A stretch of 64,000 nucleotides of DNA from NCBI GenBank assembly GCA_903847945.1, contig CAINEY010000049.1, positions 1 through 64,000 on the forward strand, given 5' to 3'. This DNA comes from an uncultured bacterium (GTDB taxonomy: Bacteria; Bacillota_I; Bacilli_A; Erysipelotrichales; Erysipelotrichaceae). Below, piece by piece: positions 43,037-52,596 of this stretch. The notes under the pieces are model-generated. The model was not told where the DNA came from. It worked only from the letters and a program-made list of their open reading frames with translations, and made no database searches. Positions within the stretch are counted from its first letter, which is position 1. Each line of letters starts with the position of its first letter. The translations under genes were made by a program, and so were the position numbers.

Positions 43037-44833
43037 ATGGAACGCACCCATGTGTTGATTTGCGCCGGTACCGGTTGCACCTCCTCAAGATCCCTCGAAC
43101 TGGTGAAACGGTTTGAGGAAGACATCAAGTTTAAAGAACTCGATAAAGAAATCAAAGTCATCAAGACCGGCTGTTTCGGCTTGTGTCAAAAAGGACCCAT
43201 TGTCGCCATCTACCCCGACAAGGTTTTCTACAGTCACGTGGCCCTCAGCGATGTCGATGAGATCGTTTCGGAACACCTCTACAAAGGCCGTCCCGTCAAA
43301 CGTTTGGAGATCACGGATATCGATGAGAACACCAAAGAACAGATCTTTGAGTTCGAAAAGATCCGGTTCTACGCCAAACAGAAACGCATTGCCTTACGCA
43401 ACTGCGGGCTCATCAATCCCGAAGACATCACCGAATACATCGCCTTGGATGGTTATCAAGCCTTAGGCAAGGTGTTAACGACGATGACCCCCCAACAAGT
43501 CATCGATGAAGTCAAACGCTCCGGACTGCGCGGACGCGGCGGAGGAGGATTCCCCACCGGCAACAAGTGGCAGTTTGCGGCTAATCAGGTCAACGATCAG
43601 AAGTACGTGATTTGTAATGCGGATGAAGGCGATCCCGGAGCCTTCATGGATCGTTCCATTCTCGAAGGGGATCCCCACAGTGTGTTGGAAGCCATGGCCA
43701 TCGCCGGATATGCGATCGGGTCCAACCACGGTTACATCTACATTCGTGCGGAGTACCCCATCGCGGTCGAACGTCTGAAGATCGCCATCGGGCAAGCCAA
43801 AGAATACGGCCTCTTGGGTGAAAACATCCTGTCCTCCGGATTCTCCTTCAACGTGGAAATCCGCTTAGGCGCCGGCGCCTTCGTGTGCGGTGAAGAAACG
43901 GCCCTGATTGCCTCCATCGAAGGCAAACGCGGGATGCCGAAAGTCAAACCGCCGTTCCCAGCCGTTAAGGGAGTCTGGGGTAAACCCACCATCATCAACA
44001 ACGTCGAAACCTTCGCCAACGTCGCCCCGATCATCAATCAAGGTGCCGACTGGTTCAGTGCGATCGGCACCGAGAAATCCAAAGGCACCAAAGTCTTCGC
44101 CTTGGGCGGTAAGATCGTGAATACGGGCTTGGTGGAAGTCCCGATGGGTACTACCCTCCGTGAAGTCATCTATGAGATCGGTGGCGGTTGTCCCAACATG
44201 AAGAACTTCAAGGCCGTTCAAACGGGTGGCCCTTCCGGCGGGTGCTTAACCGAAGCCCATCTGGATACCCAGATCGATTTCGATAATCTGGTCGCCTTAG
44301 GCTCGATGATGGGCTCTGGCGGGATGATCGTCCTCGATGAAGACAATTGTATGGTCGATGTCGCCCGCTTCTACATGGACTTCATCGTCGATGAATCCTG
44401 TGGGAAGTGTTCACCTTGTCGCATCGGCACCAAGCGCATGCTGGAAATGCTGACCGACATCTGTGAAGGCCGTGGAACCTTGGAAACGCTGGATAAGCTC
44501 GAACAATTGGCCATCCACGTCAAAGACAGTTCCCTGTGCGGTTTAGGTCAAACGGCCCCGAATCCGGTGCTCTCCACCCTTAAACACTTCCGTAACGAAT
44601 ACTCAGCTCATGTGGTCGATAAGAAGTGTCCGGCTAAAGTATGTAAGTCCTTGTTGGATTACTCCATCGATAAAGAGATCTGTAAGAAGTGCGGTCTTTG
44701 TGCGAAAGGCTGTCCTACGACGGCCATTACCGGAACCTTGGGTAAGGTCCCCTATGAAATCGATCCCGCTAAATGCATCCGTTGCGGCGCGTGCGTTACC
44801 AATTGTCCCTTTGGGGCGATCATTCGCGCGTAG
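43037..44833 (+). CDS. hydB: NuoF-like NADH-binding subunit of bifurcating [FeFe] hydrogenase
   Basis: 598 residues. Order: thioredoxin-like [2Fe-2S] domain (1-110), NADH/FMN domain with LRGRGGGGFPTGNKW (about 163-177) and NADEGDPGAFMDRS (about 195-208), the [4Fe-4S] site ESCGKCSPCRIG (about 453-464) and a two-cluster ferredoxin tail (CKKCGLCAKGC and CIRCGACVTNC, 550-595). This layout is that of HydB/HndC, where electron bifurcation between NADH, ferredoxin and hydrogen takes place. Followed after eight bases by the catalytic subunit. Confidence 0.93.
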   Translation: MERTHVLICAGTGCTSSRSLELVKRFEEDIKFKELDKEIKVIKTGCFGLCQKGPIVAIYPDKVFYSHVALSDVDEIVSEHLYKGRPVKRLEITDIDENTKEQIFEFEKIRFYAKQKRIALRNCGLINPEDITEYIALDGYQALGKVLTTMTPQQVIDEVKRSGLRGRGGGGFPTGNKWQFAANQVNDQKYVICNADEGDPGAFMDRSILEGDPHSVLEAMAIAGYAIGSNHGYIYIRAEYPIAVERLKIAIGQAKEYGLLGENILSSGFSFNVEIRLGAGAFVCGEETALIASIEGKRGMPKVKPPFPAVKGVWGKPTIINNVETFANVAPIINQGADWFSAIGTEKSKGTKVFALGGKIVNTGLVEVPMGTTLREVIYEIGGGCPNMKNFKAVQTGGPSGGCLTEAHLDTQIDFDNLVALGSMMGSGGMIVLDEDNCMVDVARFYMDFIVDESCGKCSPCRIGTKRMLEMLTDICEGRGTLETLDKLEQLAIHVKDSSLCGLGQTAPNPVLSTLKHFRNEYSAHVVDKKCPAKVCKSLLDYSIDKEICKKCGLCAKGCPTTAITGTLGKVPYEIDPAKCIRCGACVTNCPFGAIIRA

Positions 44834-44841
44834 AGGTCCCT

Positions 44842-46602
44842 ATGAAAACCGTCAAGATCAAAATCAACGGCAGTGAATACGAAGTCGATGCCAGTCTGAC
44901 CGTCTTACAGGCCTGCCGGTCGGTTTCCATCCAGATCCCGACCCTGTGTTTCCTCAAAGACATCAACCAAAGCGGCGCTTGCCGTGTCTGTGTGGTTGAA
45001 GTCAAAGGACTGCGCAACCTGGTCACCTCCTGCAATTACCCGCTGATGGAAGGCATGGAGATCTTTACCCACTCCAACCGAGCCATCTTGTCCCGTCGTA
45101 AAACGATGGAACTCATCCTGTCCAATCACTCTAAGGATTGTTTGAGCTGTGTGCGCAATCAACGCTGCGAACTGCAGAGCTTGGCCCAGGAACTCAACGT
45201 CCGTCACACCTACATCCAAGGTGAACTCACCAAGCCCTCCATCGATGAAGTCTCGCCGGGCATCGTCAGAGATACGTCCAAGTGCATCCTGTGTGGACGC
45301 TGCATCGAAGCCTGCAAGACGACCCAAGGCTTAGGCATCCTCAACTTCATCGACCGCGGTTTCCAAACCAAAGTCGGTCCGGTGTTTGATGCCAGCTTCA
45401 ACGATGTCAACTGCATGCAATGCGGTCAATGCATCACCGTGTGTCCGGTAGGTGCTTTGAGTGAAAAAGAAGAAATTCATGATGTCATCAAAGCCCTCAA
45501 CGATCCCACCAAGACCGTCATCGTCCAAACGGCTCCGGCTGTCCGGGCTTCCTTGGGTGAAGAATTCGACATGCCCATCGGAACGCGGGTGACCGGTAAG
45601 ATGGTCGCTGCCTTGCGTCGCATCGGCTTTGACAAGGTCTACGACACCAACTACGCCGCAGACTTAACGATCATGGAAGAAGGCACCGAGTTCATTCATC
45701 GCCTTCAACAGGGTGGAACCCTACCGCTGATCACTTCGTGTTCGCCGGGATGGATCCGCTACATGGAATTTGAATATCCGGATCTGATTCCCAACGTCTC
45801 CACGTGCAAGTCCCCGCACATGATGTTTGGGGCCATCCTGAAATCCTATTACGCTCAAGCCAAGCACCTCGATCCCAAAGACATCTATGTCGTGTCGATC
45901 ATGCCGTGCATCGCCAAGAAAGAAGAAAAGTATCGCAAATCCAACAACCAGCCTTATCAGGATGTGGATGCGGTGCTCACCACCCGTGAACTGGGTCGTC
46001 TCATCAAACTCTACGGGATCGACTTCGTGTCCTTACCGAATGAAGAGTTTGACCAAGACATGTTTGGGGAATACTCAGGAGCCAGCGTCATCTTCGGCGC
46101 TACCGGCGGAGTCATGGAAGCGGCTCTACGGACCGTGACCGAGATCCTCACGAAGAAACCCTTGGACGATGTGAACTTCCACGCGCTACGCGGGGTCGAA
46201 GGTATCAAAGAAGCCGCGCTCGACATCAACGGAACCACCGTCAAAGTCGCTGTCGCTCACTCCATGAAACTGGCGAAACCGCTCTTGGATGACATCCGTA
46301 ACGGCACCTCACCGTATCACTTCATCGAAATCATGGGTTGTCCGGGCGGTTGCATCAACGGCGGCGGACAGTCCATCGTCAGTGCCAACGTGCGTAACGT
46401 GTTTGGGAATGGATTTATGAAGCTGCGGGCCATGGCGCTCTACGAAGAAGACGTCAGCCGTACTTACCGCAAGTCGCATGAGAACGGTCAGATCCAGCAG
46501 CTTTACACCAACTTCCTCAAAGAACCGGGAAGTCCCACGGCGCATCACTTGTTGCACACGCACTACAAAGCCAAGAAGCGCTTCAAAATCGAATCCAAGT
46601 AA
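44842..46602 (+). CDS. hydA: [FeFe] hydrogenase catalytic subunit
   Basis: 586 residues. N-terminal [2Fe-2S] domain, His-Cys3 cluster motif HSKDCLSCVRNQRC (about 95-110), two [4Fe-4S] motifs (CILCGRCIEAC, CMQCGQCITVC) and the H-cluster domain with TSCSPGW (L1), MPCIAKKEEK (L2) and MGCPGGCINGGGQ (L3). Evolves or takes up hydrogen in the cytoplasm as part of the bifurcating complex. Maturases HydE, HydF and HydG are not in the window. GAGG precedes ATG 44842. Confidence 0.95.
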   Translation: MKTVKIKINGSEYEVDASLTVLQACRSVSIQIPTLCFLKDINQSGACRVCVVEVKGLRNLVTSCNYPLMEGMEIFTHSNRAILSRRKTMELILSNHSKDCLSCVRNQRCELQSLAQELNVRHTYIQGELTKPSIDEVSPGIVRDTSKCILCGRCIEACKTTQGLGILNFIDRGFQTKVGPVFDASFNDVNCMQCGQCITVCPVGALSEKEEIHDVIKALNDPTKTVIVQTAPAVRASLGEEFDMPIGTRVTGKMVAALRRIGFDKVYDTNYAADLTIMEEGTEFIHRLQQGGTLPLITSCSPGWIRYMEFEYPDLIPNVSTCKSPHMMFGAILKSYYAQAKHLDPKDIYVVSIMPCIAKKEEKYRKSNNQPYQDVDAVLTTRELGRLIKLYGIDFVSLPNEEFDQDMFGEYSGASVIFGATGGVMEAALRTVTEILTKKPLDDVNFHALRGVEGIKEAALDINGTTVKVAVAHSMKLAKPLLDDIRNGTSPYHFIEIMGCPGGCINGGGQSIVSANVRNVFGNGFMKLRAMALYEEDVSRTYRKSHENGQIQQLYTNFLKEPGSPTAHHLLHTHYKAKKRFKIESK

Positions 46603-46607
46603 AAGAA

Positions 46608-46632
46608 GGAACACCCGGAAGGGTGTTCTTTT
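46608..46632. terminator. Terminator of the hydrogenase operon
   Basis: GGAACACCC-GGAA-GGGTGTTC followed by TTTT; overlaps the end of the converging membrane protein gene. Confidence 0.9.
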
Positions 46633-47074
46633 ATCGAGGCCAAGCGTAAATCGTAGAGACAAGAACGGAGAAGACCACCGAGACATAGAAATACCACGGC
46701 AGTTTCGCTAACCGTATCCCGGTGATCAACGCTCCGGTATACCCGATCACCGTGATCCATAGCGATACTGGATTCATGTAAACCCGAAAGATCAGAGTGA
46801 CAAGAACGATGGAGATCGGGGACATGATCAACAGGGCTTTAAAGAGGGCGGTCATCTTCGATCGCATCACCAGATATCCGCCAATGGACAAACCGATGGC
46901 GGTGCCCAGTCGGATCTGACTCACGGGAACTTCTAGCGGATTCTCGGTGTAGAAGAGCGTTTCGGTGGTCAAGTAAACACCCAAATAGAAAAGCCAGGTC
47001 AATGCGATAACCATTAATCCACCAACACCTATTATGATGAGAATCCAAATGGGATTCCGAGAGTTCTTTTTCAT
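46631..47074 (-). CDS. Small membrane protein of unknown function
   Basis: 147 residues with four predicted membrane helices (about 10-34, 54-72, 78-96, 104-140). No family recognised. AAGGAAGGTGAATC precedes the ATG, and TAGAAT lies further upstream as a -10 box. The gene stands alone between the hydrogenase operon and a YwaF-type gene. Confidence 0.6.
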   Translation of the reverse strand: MKKNSRNPIWILIIIGVGGLMVIALTWLFYLGVYLTTETLFYTENPLEVPVSQIRLGTAIGLSIGGYLVMRSKMTALFKALLIMSPISIVLVTLIFRVYMNPVSLWITVIGYTGALITGIRLAKLPWYFYVSVVFSVLVSTIYAWPR

Positions 47075-47122
47075 GATTCACCTTCCTTGATCATTCTATC
47101 CTACACCTTCCGTTAAACGGTG

Positions 47123-47827
47123 TTATTTGGATATTGCTCGTGCACCTTTCATTAATCCGCCGATCAGGCTCATGTAGATCCACAAGATCGGGAAGGCAAA
47201 GATCAGATACAAATAATCAAACGGTATCAGCGACGCAAAGAACGCAAAGGCCGGATTAATGGGAACCGCTAGTTCACGCATCGTAAAAAAGTAATTGGCT
47301 GGGACATCGAACCACGTGTTCAAGGCGAGGTTGACGCCGTGCAATGCCAAGGAGATGATGAGCACTAGCACACTGAGGTCCTTCGCACTCTTCACGGTGG
47401 GTTTCAAAGAATGGAAGCCCCAAACGGCAGCCAAAACCGGGATCAGGAAGATCGAGAAATGGAAGATATAGAACGAGATCGTCATCATCGAGTACGTGTC
47501 GGCGTAATCACTGCCGGGAATCAAGATGGCGACTAACGCGCCTAATCCGCAAACGTAGAACACAAAGTCCATCAGGACGCCTTTGCGGGTGATTAAGGCA
47601 GCCGGGATTAAGAAGACCGCCAAGTTACAGAGCTGTAACGGGAGAAGCGTCAGAATGTGATCAGAACGGAGGTAGAAGTACCACCAGTTGACCACATACG
47701 CGATCGCATTGATCAGCGCCAGAATCATCAACGTGCGATGACGTCTCTTTTCTGAAGCATTGCGATGCGTGGTGATCAGTCCGTAGACCAGGATGATCGA
47801 GATCAGGTAATAGAGCCACAGTTGCAT
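47123..47827 (-). CDS. YwaF/TMEM164-type integral membrane protein
   Basis: 234 residues with about seven membrane helices. LLPLQLCNLAVFLIP (about 60-74) and the NWWYFY/HFSIFLIP spacing match the YwaF (TIGR02206) family of unknown function. The ATG at 47827 has no ribosome site; an extended -10 box TGG-TAGAGT ends six bases before it, so the mRNA is probably leaderless. Confidence 0.75.
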   Translation of the reverse strand: MQLWLYYLISIILVYGLITTHRNASEKRRHRTLMILALINAIAYVVNWWYFYLRSDHILTLLPLQLCNLAVFLIPAALITRKGVLMDFVFYVCGLGALVAILIPGSDYADTYSMMTISFYIFHFSIFLIPVLAAVWGFHSLKPTVKSAKDLSVLVLIISLALHGVNLALNTWFDVPANYFFTMRELAVPINPAFAFFASLIPFDYLYLIFAFPILWIYMSLIGGLMKGARAISK

Positions 47828-47842
47828 ACCCTTACTCTACCA
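47828..47842 (-). promoter_or_regulatory. Extended -10 box abutting the YwaF-type start codon (leaderless)
   Basis: On the minus strand TGG-TAGAGT (47842-47834), six bases, ATG at 47827. The hexamer is weaker than the other cases. Confidence 0.45.
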
Positions 47843-47843
47843 T

Positions 47844-47872
47844 AAAAAAATGAACCGATTGGTTCATTTTTC
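47844..47872 (-). terminator. Terminator of the PadR-HAAS-DUF4097 unit
   Basis: AAAATGAACC-GATT-GGTTCATTTT directly after the DUF4097 stop. Confidence 0.85.
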
Positions 47873-48782
47873 AGGGTCGGATTGTGAAGGATCCGGAAGT
47901 CATATCGAGGGTGTAGAGCGGACCCCCCGTGCCGTAATCGTAGCGGTTCCCGTTTTGGGTCATCGTGAAGCCGCTGCTGAAGGCTCCGGAGGTTTTATCG
48001 ACGGAGACACTGAACGGTGTGCTTTGCGGAAGGCTGTAGGTGGCAGAGCCGGAGGTCATGTCGTGATCCAATGAGAGGGGATTAGTGCTGAGAAACTGTA
48101 AGCCGAACTCGCCGCTGGTCATGTTGACGGTGACGTGTTGCGCATCGGCTCGTCCATCGAAACGTCCACTGGTCATGGTGACCTTGAGCGTGTCGATCTG
48201 ATTGGCACCCAGTAGGGTGATTTCCCCGCTGGTTTGAATCAGGTTGGCTGTGGAAACGCTGATCGTGTTGAGTTCCACCGATCCGCTGGCTGAGGTCATG
48301 TCGAAGGTGGTGGCTTGGATCCCCACCACATCCGTATTGCCGGAAGCCTGGGTAATCTTGAGGCGTTGATAGAGCTTAGGTTCAACGGTGACTTCCAGGT
48401 AACTGACCTGGGTTCCCCACCCGAAGAAGACGAAGTGGGTTTTATTGCGGGAACGCAGGGTCAGGGTCGATCCGTTTTGATCAAATTGGACCTGCTTGTT
48501 GTCTGCGAGGTTACTGCGGGAGCGTTCAACGACACGGATCCCGGAGTCTGCTTCGCCGACCTTGACGGTCACGCCACCCACGGACCACTCGATGATCAGG
48601 GTGTCGACGTCAGCGGTCGTAGTGCGATCCGAGAGAACCTGGATCGGTTTATCCGCATCTGGATCCGTGAAGGTGAACCACGAACCGCCTTGAACGAAGA
48701 GGAAGAAGGCATTGACAGCAATGGCGCCGACCAGCAGCCAGATAATCAGGCTGACAACGGCTTTAACTTTAGTCGCGTTCAT
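47871..48782 (-). CDS. DUF4097-family beta-repeat protein
   Basis: 303 residues. One membrane helix (about 8-30) and then a beta-solenoid-like region with seven or more short repeats built on T-S-G (TSASGSVEL, TSGEITLL, TSGRFDGR, TSGEFGLQ, TSGSATYS, TSGAFSSG, TSGSFTIR). DUF4097 proteins, often called adhesin-like, commonly follow a PadR regulator and a HAAS protein, as here. Predicted envelope-stress or surface role is uncertain. Overlaps the preceding gene by 14 bases. Confidence 0.8.
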   Translation of the reverse strand: MNATKVKAVVSLIIWLLVGAIAVNAFFLFVQGGSWFTFTDPDADKPIQVLSDRTTTADVDTLIIEWSVGGVTVKVGEADSGIRVVERSRSNLADNKQVQFDQNGSTLTLRSRNKTHFVFFGWGTQVSYLEVTVEPKLYQRLKITQASGNTDVVGIQATTFDMTSASGSVELNTISVSTANLIQTSGEITLLGANQIDTLKVTMTSGRFDGRADAQHVTVNMTSGEFGLQFLSTNPLSLDHDMTSGSATYSLPQSTPFSVSVDKTSGAFSSGFTMTQNGNRYDYGTGGPLYTLDMTSGSFTIRP

Positions 48783-49431
48783 GACGAGTCAGTGCGAAGA
48801 TCGCCCGGGCGATATTTTGGATAGCAGCAGCAATGATGAAGATGATCCAGGAGAACGGCCACCAGCCATACATGAAGTTGACGAAGAGGTAAATGGCGAC
48901 GACGATTAGCCAGAAGGCGGAACTCAGGGCAGCGAAGAGGGCCTTGTCTTTGTCTTTGGCCGCCTTCCATTCCTTGAACTCTTCCACCAGGGTTTCATCG
49001 TCCTTGATGTATTTGGGCTTGGAGGCTTGGTTGTAGATGAGTAAGCCCGTGGCTACGGCAATAAACAGAAACATCATGACCAGTCCCAGCACGTCCTGAT
49101 CAAACACTTCAGAAGTGACGATCAAGGCCATCGGGGAGAGGATGTAGAGCCCTACGGAAATGGCGATCACCAACGCATTGCGTTGACGATCCTTGGCGCT
49201 GGGAGCGGAGAGGACGTGGTGTTCTTTGAGGCTTTCGGTCAGTTCACTGAGATCGCCTAAGCCGGCAATCACGGTAGTATACGCTTCGTCTTCGGTTTTG
49301 CCCATCTTGAGCTGATCGTTGAACTTCTCGATCAGGTTACTGATGAGTTCTTCCTGGAGTTCCGCGGACTTCTTGGTTTTGGGGACGTCGTCGAAGGCGC
49401 GGGTGATGGTGGTGCGGATTTTCTGAATCAT
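48769..49431 (-). CDS. HAAS-domain (DUF1700-like) membrane protein
   Basis: 220 residues. N-terminal HAAS helical domain (about 15-75, ELQEELISNLIEKFNDQLKMG...EAYTTVIAGLGDLSEL), then four membrane helices (about 92-150 and 178-210). The domain links PadR-type regulation to membrane partners. Lies 12 bases after padR. Confidence 0.82.
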   Translation of the reverse strand: MIQKIRTTITRAFDDVPKTKKSAELQEELISNLIEKFNDQLKMGKTEDEAYTTVIAGLGDLSELTESLKEHHVLSAPSAKDRQRNALVIAISVGLYILSPMALIVTSEVFDQDVLGLVMMFLFIAVATGLLIYNQASKPKYIKDDETLVEEFKEWKAAKDKDKALFAALSSAFWLIVVAIYLFVNFMYGWWPFSWIIFIIAAAIQNIARAIFALTRHERD

Positions 49432-49443
49432 GGGGATTCCTTT

Positions 49444-49764
49444 CTAGATCAGGCTGTCGATCAGGAGTTTGGCGTCTTCCCAGTCCTTGCGGTTTTGGGC
49501 GTAGACTCTCTTGCCTTCGGAAGTAATCATGTAGTAGCGACGACGGGCTCCAGTGGCTTCATCCCCCCAGTAAGAGGTGATGAGACCGGCGCTTTCGAGG
49601 CGGCGGAAGGCAGAGTAGAGGGTGGCTTCTTTGAGTTCGAACTCATGGTTGGTGAGATCCTGGATGGCTTTGTTGATTTCATACCCGTAACTGTCTTTGC
49701 TCAAGAGCTGCTTGAGGATGATGGTTTCGGTGTGCCCACGCAGGATATCTGACGTAATGTTCAT
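49444..49764 (-). CDS. PadR family transcriptional regulator
   Basis: 106 residues, the short PadR type with only a winged helix and a C-terminal dimer helix: GHTETIILKQLLSKDSYGYEI (about 9-29), ATLYSAFRRLESAGLI (about 46-61), RRRYYMITSEGKRVY (about 73-87). Probably represses itself and the two genes that follow. AAGGGAGTGACCCC precedes ATG. A 9+9 inverted repeat overlaps its promoter. Confidence 0.92.
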   Translation of the reverse strand: MNITSDILRGHTETIILKQLLSKDSYGYEINKAIQDLTNHEFELKEATLYSAFRRLESAGLITSYWGDEATGARRRYYMITSEGKRVYAQNRKDWEDAKLLIDSLI

Positions 49765-49787
49765 GGGGTCACTCCCTTCTTGAGCAC

Positions 49788-49824
49788 ATCATAAACCTAT
49801 ATACCTCGCCTGTCAAGGTATATT
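49788..49824 (-). promoter_or_regulatory. padR promoter and operator
   Basis: On the minus strand TTGACA (49816-49811), 17 bases, TATGAT (49793-49788). TATATACCT (49798-49806) and AGGTATATT (49816-49824) form an inverted repeat across the -35. Confidence 0.68.
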
Positions 49825-49857
49825 TATAAAAATAGTAAATAATTTTGTGAGATAACT

Positions 49858-49882
49858 AAAAACGCGATTTCTCGCGCTTTTA
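49858..49882 (-). terminator. Terminator of the large surface protein gene
   Basis: Minus strand CGCGA-GAAA-TCGCG followed by TTTTT, directly after the stop. Confidence 0.75.
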
Positions 49883-52312
49883 CGGTTCAACGGAATAGGG
49901 GACAAAGGGCTCGGTTTTGAAGGTGACGGAGCTACCCGGCGTGGAGTAGGTGTAGATCTTGGCTGGATCGAGATCGAGCTGTTTCGCCAGTTCGGAGGCC
50001 GGGGGTAGATCGTAGAGGATGTTGATATTGAAGGTGTACTCGCCCATGTAGTAGTAAATCTTGCTGTAGTCAGCGGAGGTCACCACATGCCCTCCCGACC
50101 AATAGGACTTCCCGATCATCTCTTCCAAGAAAATCGGAATAACCAAGGTCTGTCCGGGAGCCATTGAAGGTATCCGCATATTGAAGAGCGGTTTGAAGGT
50201 GGAGTAATAGGTGTTGTGATTGAAGATGTTGTAGAGCTCTTGCTGTTGGATATTGGCCGGTTGCTGGGAGTTGATCGAGGCGTTGTTGGTGATGCTCAGC
50301 GTTCCAGCCGGGGTGGGTTCATCATAAGGGTTGTGCAGGGTCAACAGGACATAAGCCGGACGATACATGAAGTCGGGGTCTTGTTTGATCCAGTCCCAGC
50401 CCATGGGGTTAGGCGTGGAGGTTGATGTGGATGCGTTGATGCTTTCACCGACACTGGTTCCTAATTCAACTAGACCATCTTTCATGTAGTCGTTGGCGGG
50501 GATCCCGGCACTCTCCATGGCGACGGTGGCTAAGTAATCCACGCCCAGATCCGTCAAATCATCAAAGTTGGGCAGGGTTGGGGGGATGCCCATGGACGCT
50601 AATCCATAATCCACCATGGCCGTTAAGGCATCTTCCAGCTCATCCCGTAAACTGTCCGGAATCAGCGGAAGGTTCTGAGCCACTAGCGTGATCAGTCCGG
50701 CTTTGAGTCCATTGTAGGTGGAAGCCACCCAATTGGTCAGTTGGGCAGCATAGGAAACCAGATCGCTGAAGAATTCGGTCACTGCATTGATGGCTTCTTC
50801 CCACCACGATTCATCTTCAGGGACTGGGGTGAAATCCAGTTTCGTACCGACCGGATAACCGGAATACGGCTTATCTCCGCCAAACCCAAAGAAGATCTCT
50901 TTTTCCAACGGTTGTCGGATGACCACATAACGGTAGATCCATCCCGGACTCTCCCATTTAATGGGGATGTAGTCAACATCCGTGATGTCCGGAACGCGTG
51001 GATCCAGTTTGACGGTTTCGTAGAAAACGAAGTTACTGGCTGCGGGACGTCCATAGTGCACTTTGACCGTCTTGGAGTTGTTTTGAGTGTAGGAGCCTAG
51101 GGTAGAGGTCGGAGTCAGGGTAACGACTCGCACGTAATAGTCGATCACATCGTTTTCGGCTAAAGCACTCAGTGCCGGAGCGAACTCCGCAAAATCGATG
51201 CACAGGGGATTGTATTTGGTCAGGTTGATGAAGTTGGGATCGTCATGATTGAGGATGCGCTGATAGACTAAGCCTCCTTGGGTTTCCCAATTGCCGCTGA
51301 AACCGACCTTGGAAACTTGAAGGACCATCTTGATGGCGTTATAGGGATAGCCTTCGGGTAAGAAACAGTAGCGTAAATCGGTATTGTTGGCGTTAAGCGT
51401 CCGTTCTGAAGCCATGGTGAAACGGTTGGGGAACTCGCCGGATTGATACGGCTCTCCGCTCCACTGGGTTGATAAAAGGTCATAGCGGAACTCGATTTGG
51501 CCGATAAAGCTGAATTTGGTCTTGGTGGCGGGTTGACCATACAGAAGGGGTTGACCGACACCCCCATCACCAATGATCTTGTTTTGGCTGTCTAAGGCAA
51601 TCACGCGCACATAGTACGTCTTTTGAACCGGGGCACCGCCTAAGATGGGATCATCGACAAAGAACAGGGAATGCAGTTTCTGATCGCTCAGTTTAAAGAT
51701 CGAGCGTAAACGTGTCGGGTTCAATGCTGTTTTTAGGTCAACCGAGAACTCGGTGCTGGAGGCACTGATGTCTTGACTGGAAATCAAACCCGGAGGATTT
51801 AAAGGATCGCTCTCTTTGCCGGGGAAGGGAGACAGACTGATCTGCCAAACGTATTTGGCTGGGGTGATGTTGGAATCTTTGCGGATCGCAAACCAACGTA
51901 CCGTATCCCCAGTGCTGTCCACAAAGACACTGTCTTGGTATTGGATCGTTTCGGGTTGTGCCACGGTCGGTGGCGCATCCTCCGAATCCCCAAACGCGTA
52001 GCGGGGTTTGGTGGAGGTGGTGGAAATGGATAAGGCCACTTTCGTATCGAAGACCGGACGGAAGAGTCGGTTGTCGAAATCAATGGCGTTGTACTTATCC
52101 AACTCCGGAATCAGGGCCAACGGATCGCTGGCCGGATTGATGATCAGGGTTTGAAGGGCAGTGTCGATGGCTTCGTCATGGACATTGTCGGGAACTTCAA
52201 TAATCGGGTCATTTTCACCGGGTTGTTTGGGCCACCACAAAACCACCAGAACACTGGTGATGGCGAGTACGGCCACTAAACCCAGCACAATCCACGTTTT
52301 TGATTGTTTCAT
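49880..52312 (-). CDS. Large signal-anchored extracellular protein of unknown function
   Basis: 810 residues. One membrane helix (about 8-28) then an all-extracytoplasmic part. Residues about 130-470 contain repeated beta pieces with YYVRVVTL/YYVRVIAL and KYVWQISLSPF, suggestive of fibronectin-III-like modules; 520-620 are helical with hydrophobic stretches (DLVSYAAQLTNWVAST); the end is beta-rich again. No named family. CGGAG lies six bases before ATG 52312; TATAAT lies upstream. Single-gene transcript. Confidence 0.65.
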   Translation of the reverse strand: MKQSKTWIVLGLVAVLAITSVLVVLWWPKQPGENDPIIEVPDNVHDEAIDTALQTLIINPASDPLALIPELDKYNAIDFDNRLFRPVFDTKVALSISTTSTKPRYAFGDSEDAPPTVAQPETIQYQDSVFVDSTGDTVRWFAIRKDSNITPAKYVWQISLSPFPGKESDPLNPPGLISSQDISASSTEFSVDLKTALNPTRLRSIFKLSDQKLHSLFFVDDPILGGAPVQKTYYVRVIALDSQNKIIGDGGVGQPLLYGQPATKTKFSFIGQIEFRYDLLSTQWSGEPYQSGEFPNRFTMASERTLNANNTDLRYCFLPEGYPYNAIKMVLQVSKVGFSGNWETQGGLVYQRILNHDDPNFINLTKYNPLCIDFAEFAPALSALAENDVIDYYVRVVTLTPTSTLGSYTQNNSKTVKVHYGRPAASNFVFYETVKLDPRVPDITDVDYIPIKWESPGWIYRYVVIRQPLEKEIFFGFGGDKPYSGYPVGTKLDFTPVPEDESWWEEAINAVTEFFSDLVSYAAQLTNWVASTYNGLKAGLITLVAQNLPLIPDSLRDELEDALTAMVDYGLASMGIPPTLPNFDDLTDLGVDYLATVAMESAGIPANDYMKDGLVELGTSVGESINASTSTSTPNPMGWDWIKQDPDFMYRPAYVLLTLHNPYDEPTPAGTLSITNNASINSQQPANIQQQELYNIFNHNTYYSTFKPLFNMRIPSMAPGQTLVIPIFLEEMIGKSYWSGGHVVTSADYSKIYYYMGEYTFNINILYDLPPASELAKQLDLDPAKIYTYSTPGSSVTFKTEPFVPYSVEP

Positions 52313-52596
52313 GGAGGGCTCCGAGATCACTGAGATCGTCACCTTCATTATAGCGCCAGGATAAAGGGTGAAACAGAAGGTTCAAGGCTTTTCAAGCTCA
52401 AATCATCCAGAAGTTGTGAGTGAGAAATAACGAACTAACGAGTTGAAGGGAAATTAAGCCAAGGCGGCTTTAATTTTGGCACTAGGGTCAATCTTGAGAT
52501 GACTTCGGGAATAAAACCCTTTAAAACACAGGGGATTATGCGTATCTTTAGAACTGTGAGTGAACGGATAATGGACTTATCCGGAAAGGACTGGAT
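52313..52596. other. Intergenic region between the surface protein and flavodoxin genes
   Basis: About 280 bases without a gene. It contains the surface-protein promoter (TATAAT on the minus strand near 52350-52345), a weak hairpin ATTAAGCC / GGCTTTAAT near 52453-52475, and GGATAA-TGGAC-TTATCC (52566-52582), an inverted repeat over a GATAAT -10 box that may be an operator for the flavodoxin pair. Confidence 0.4.
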
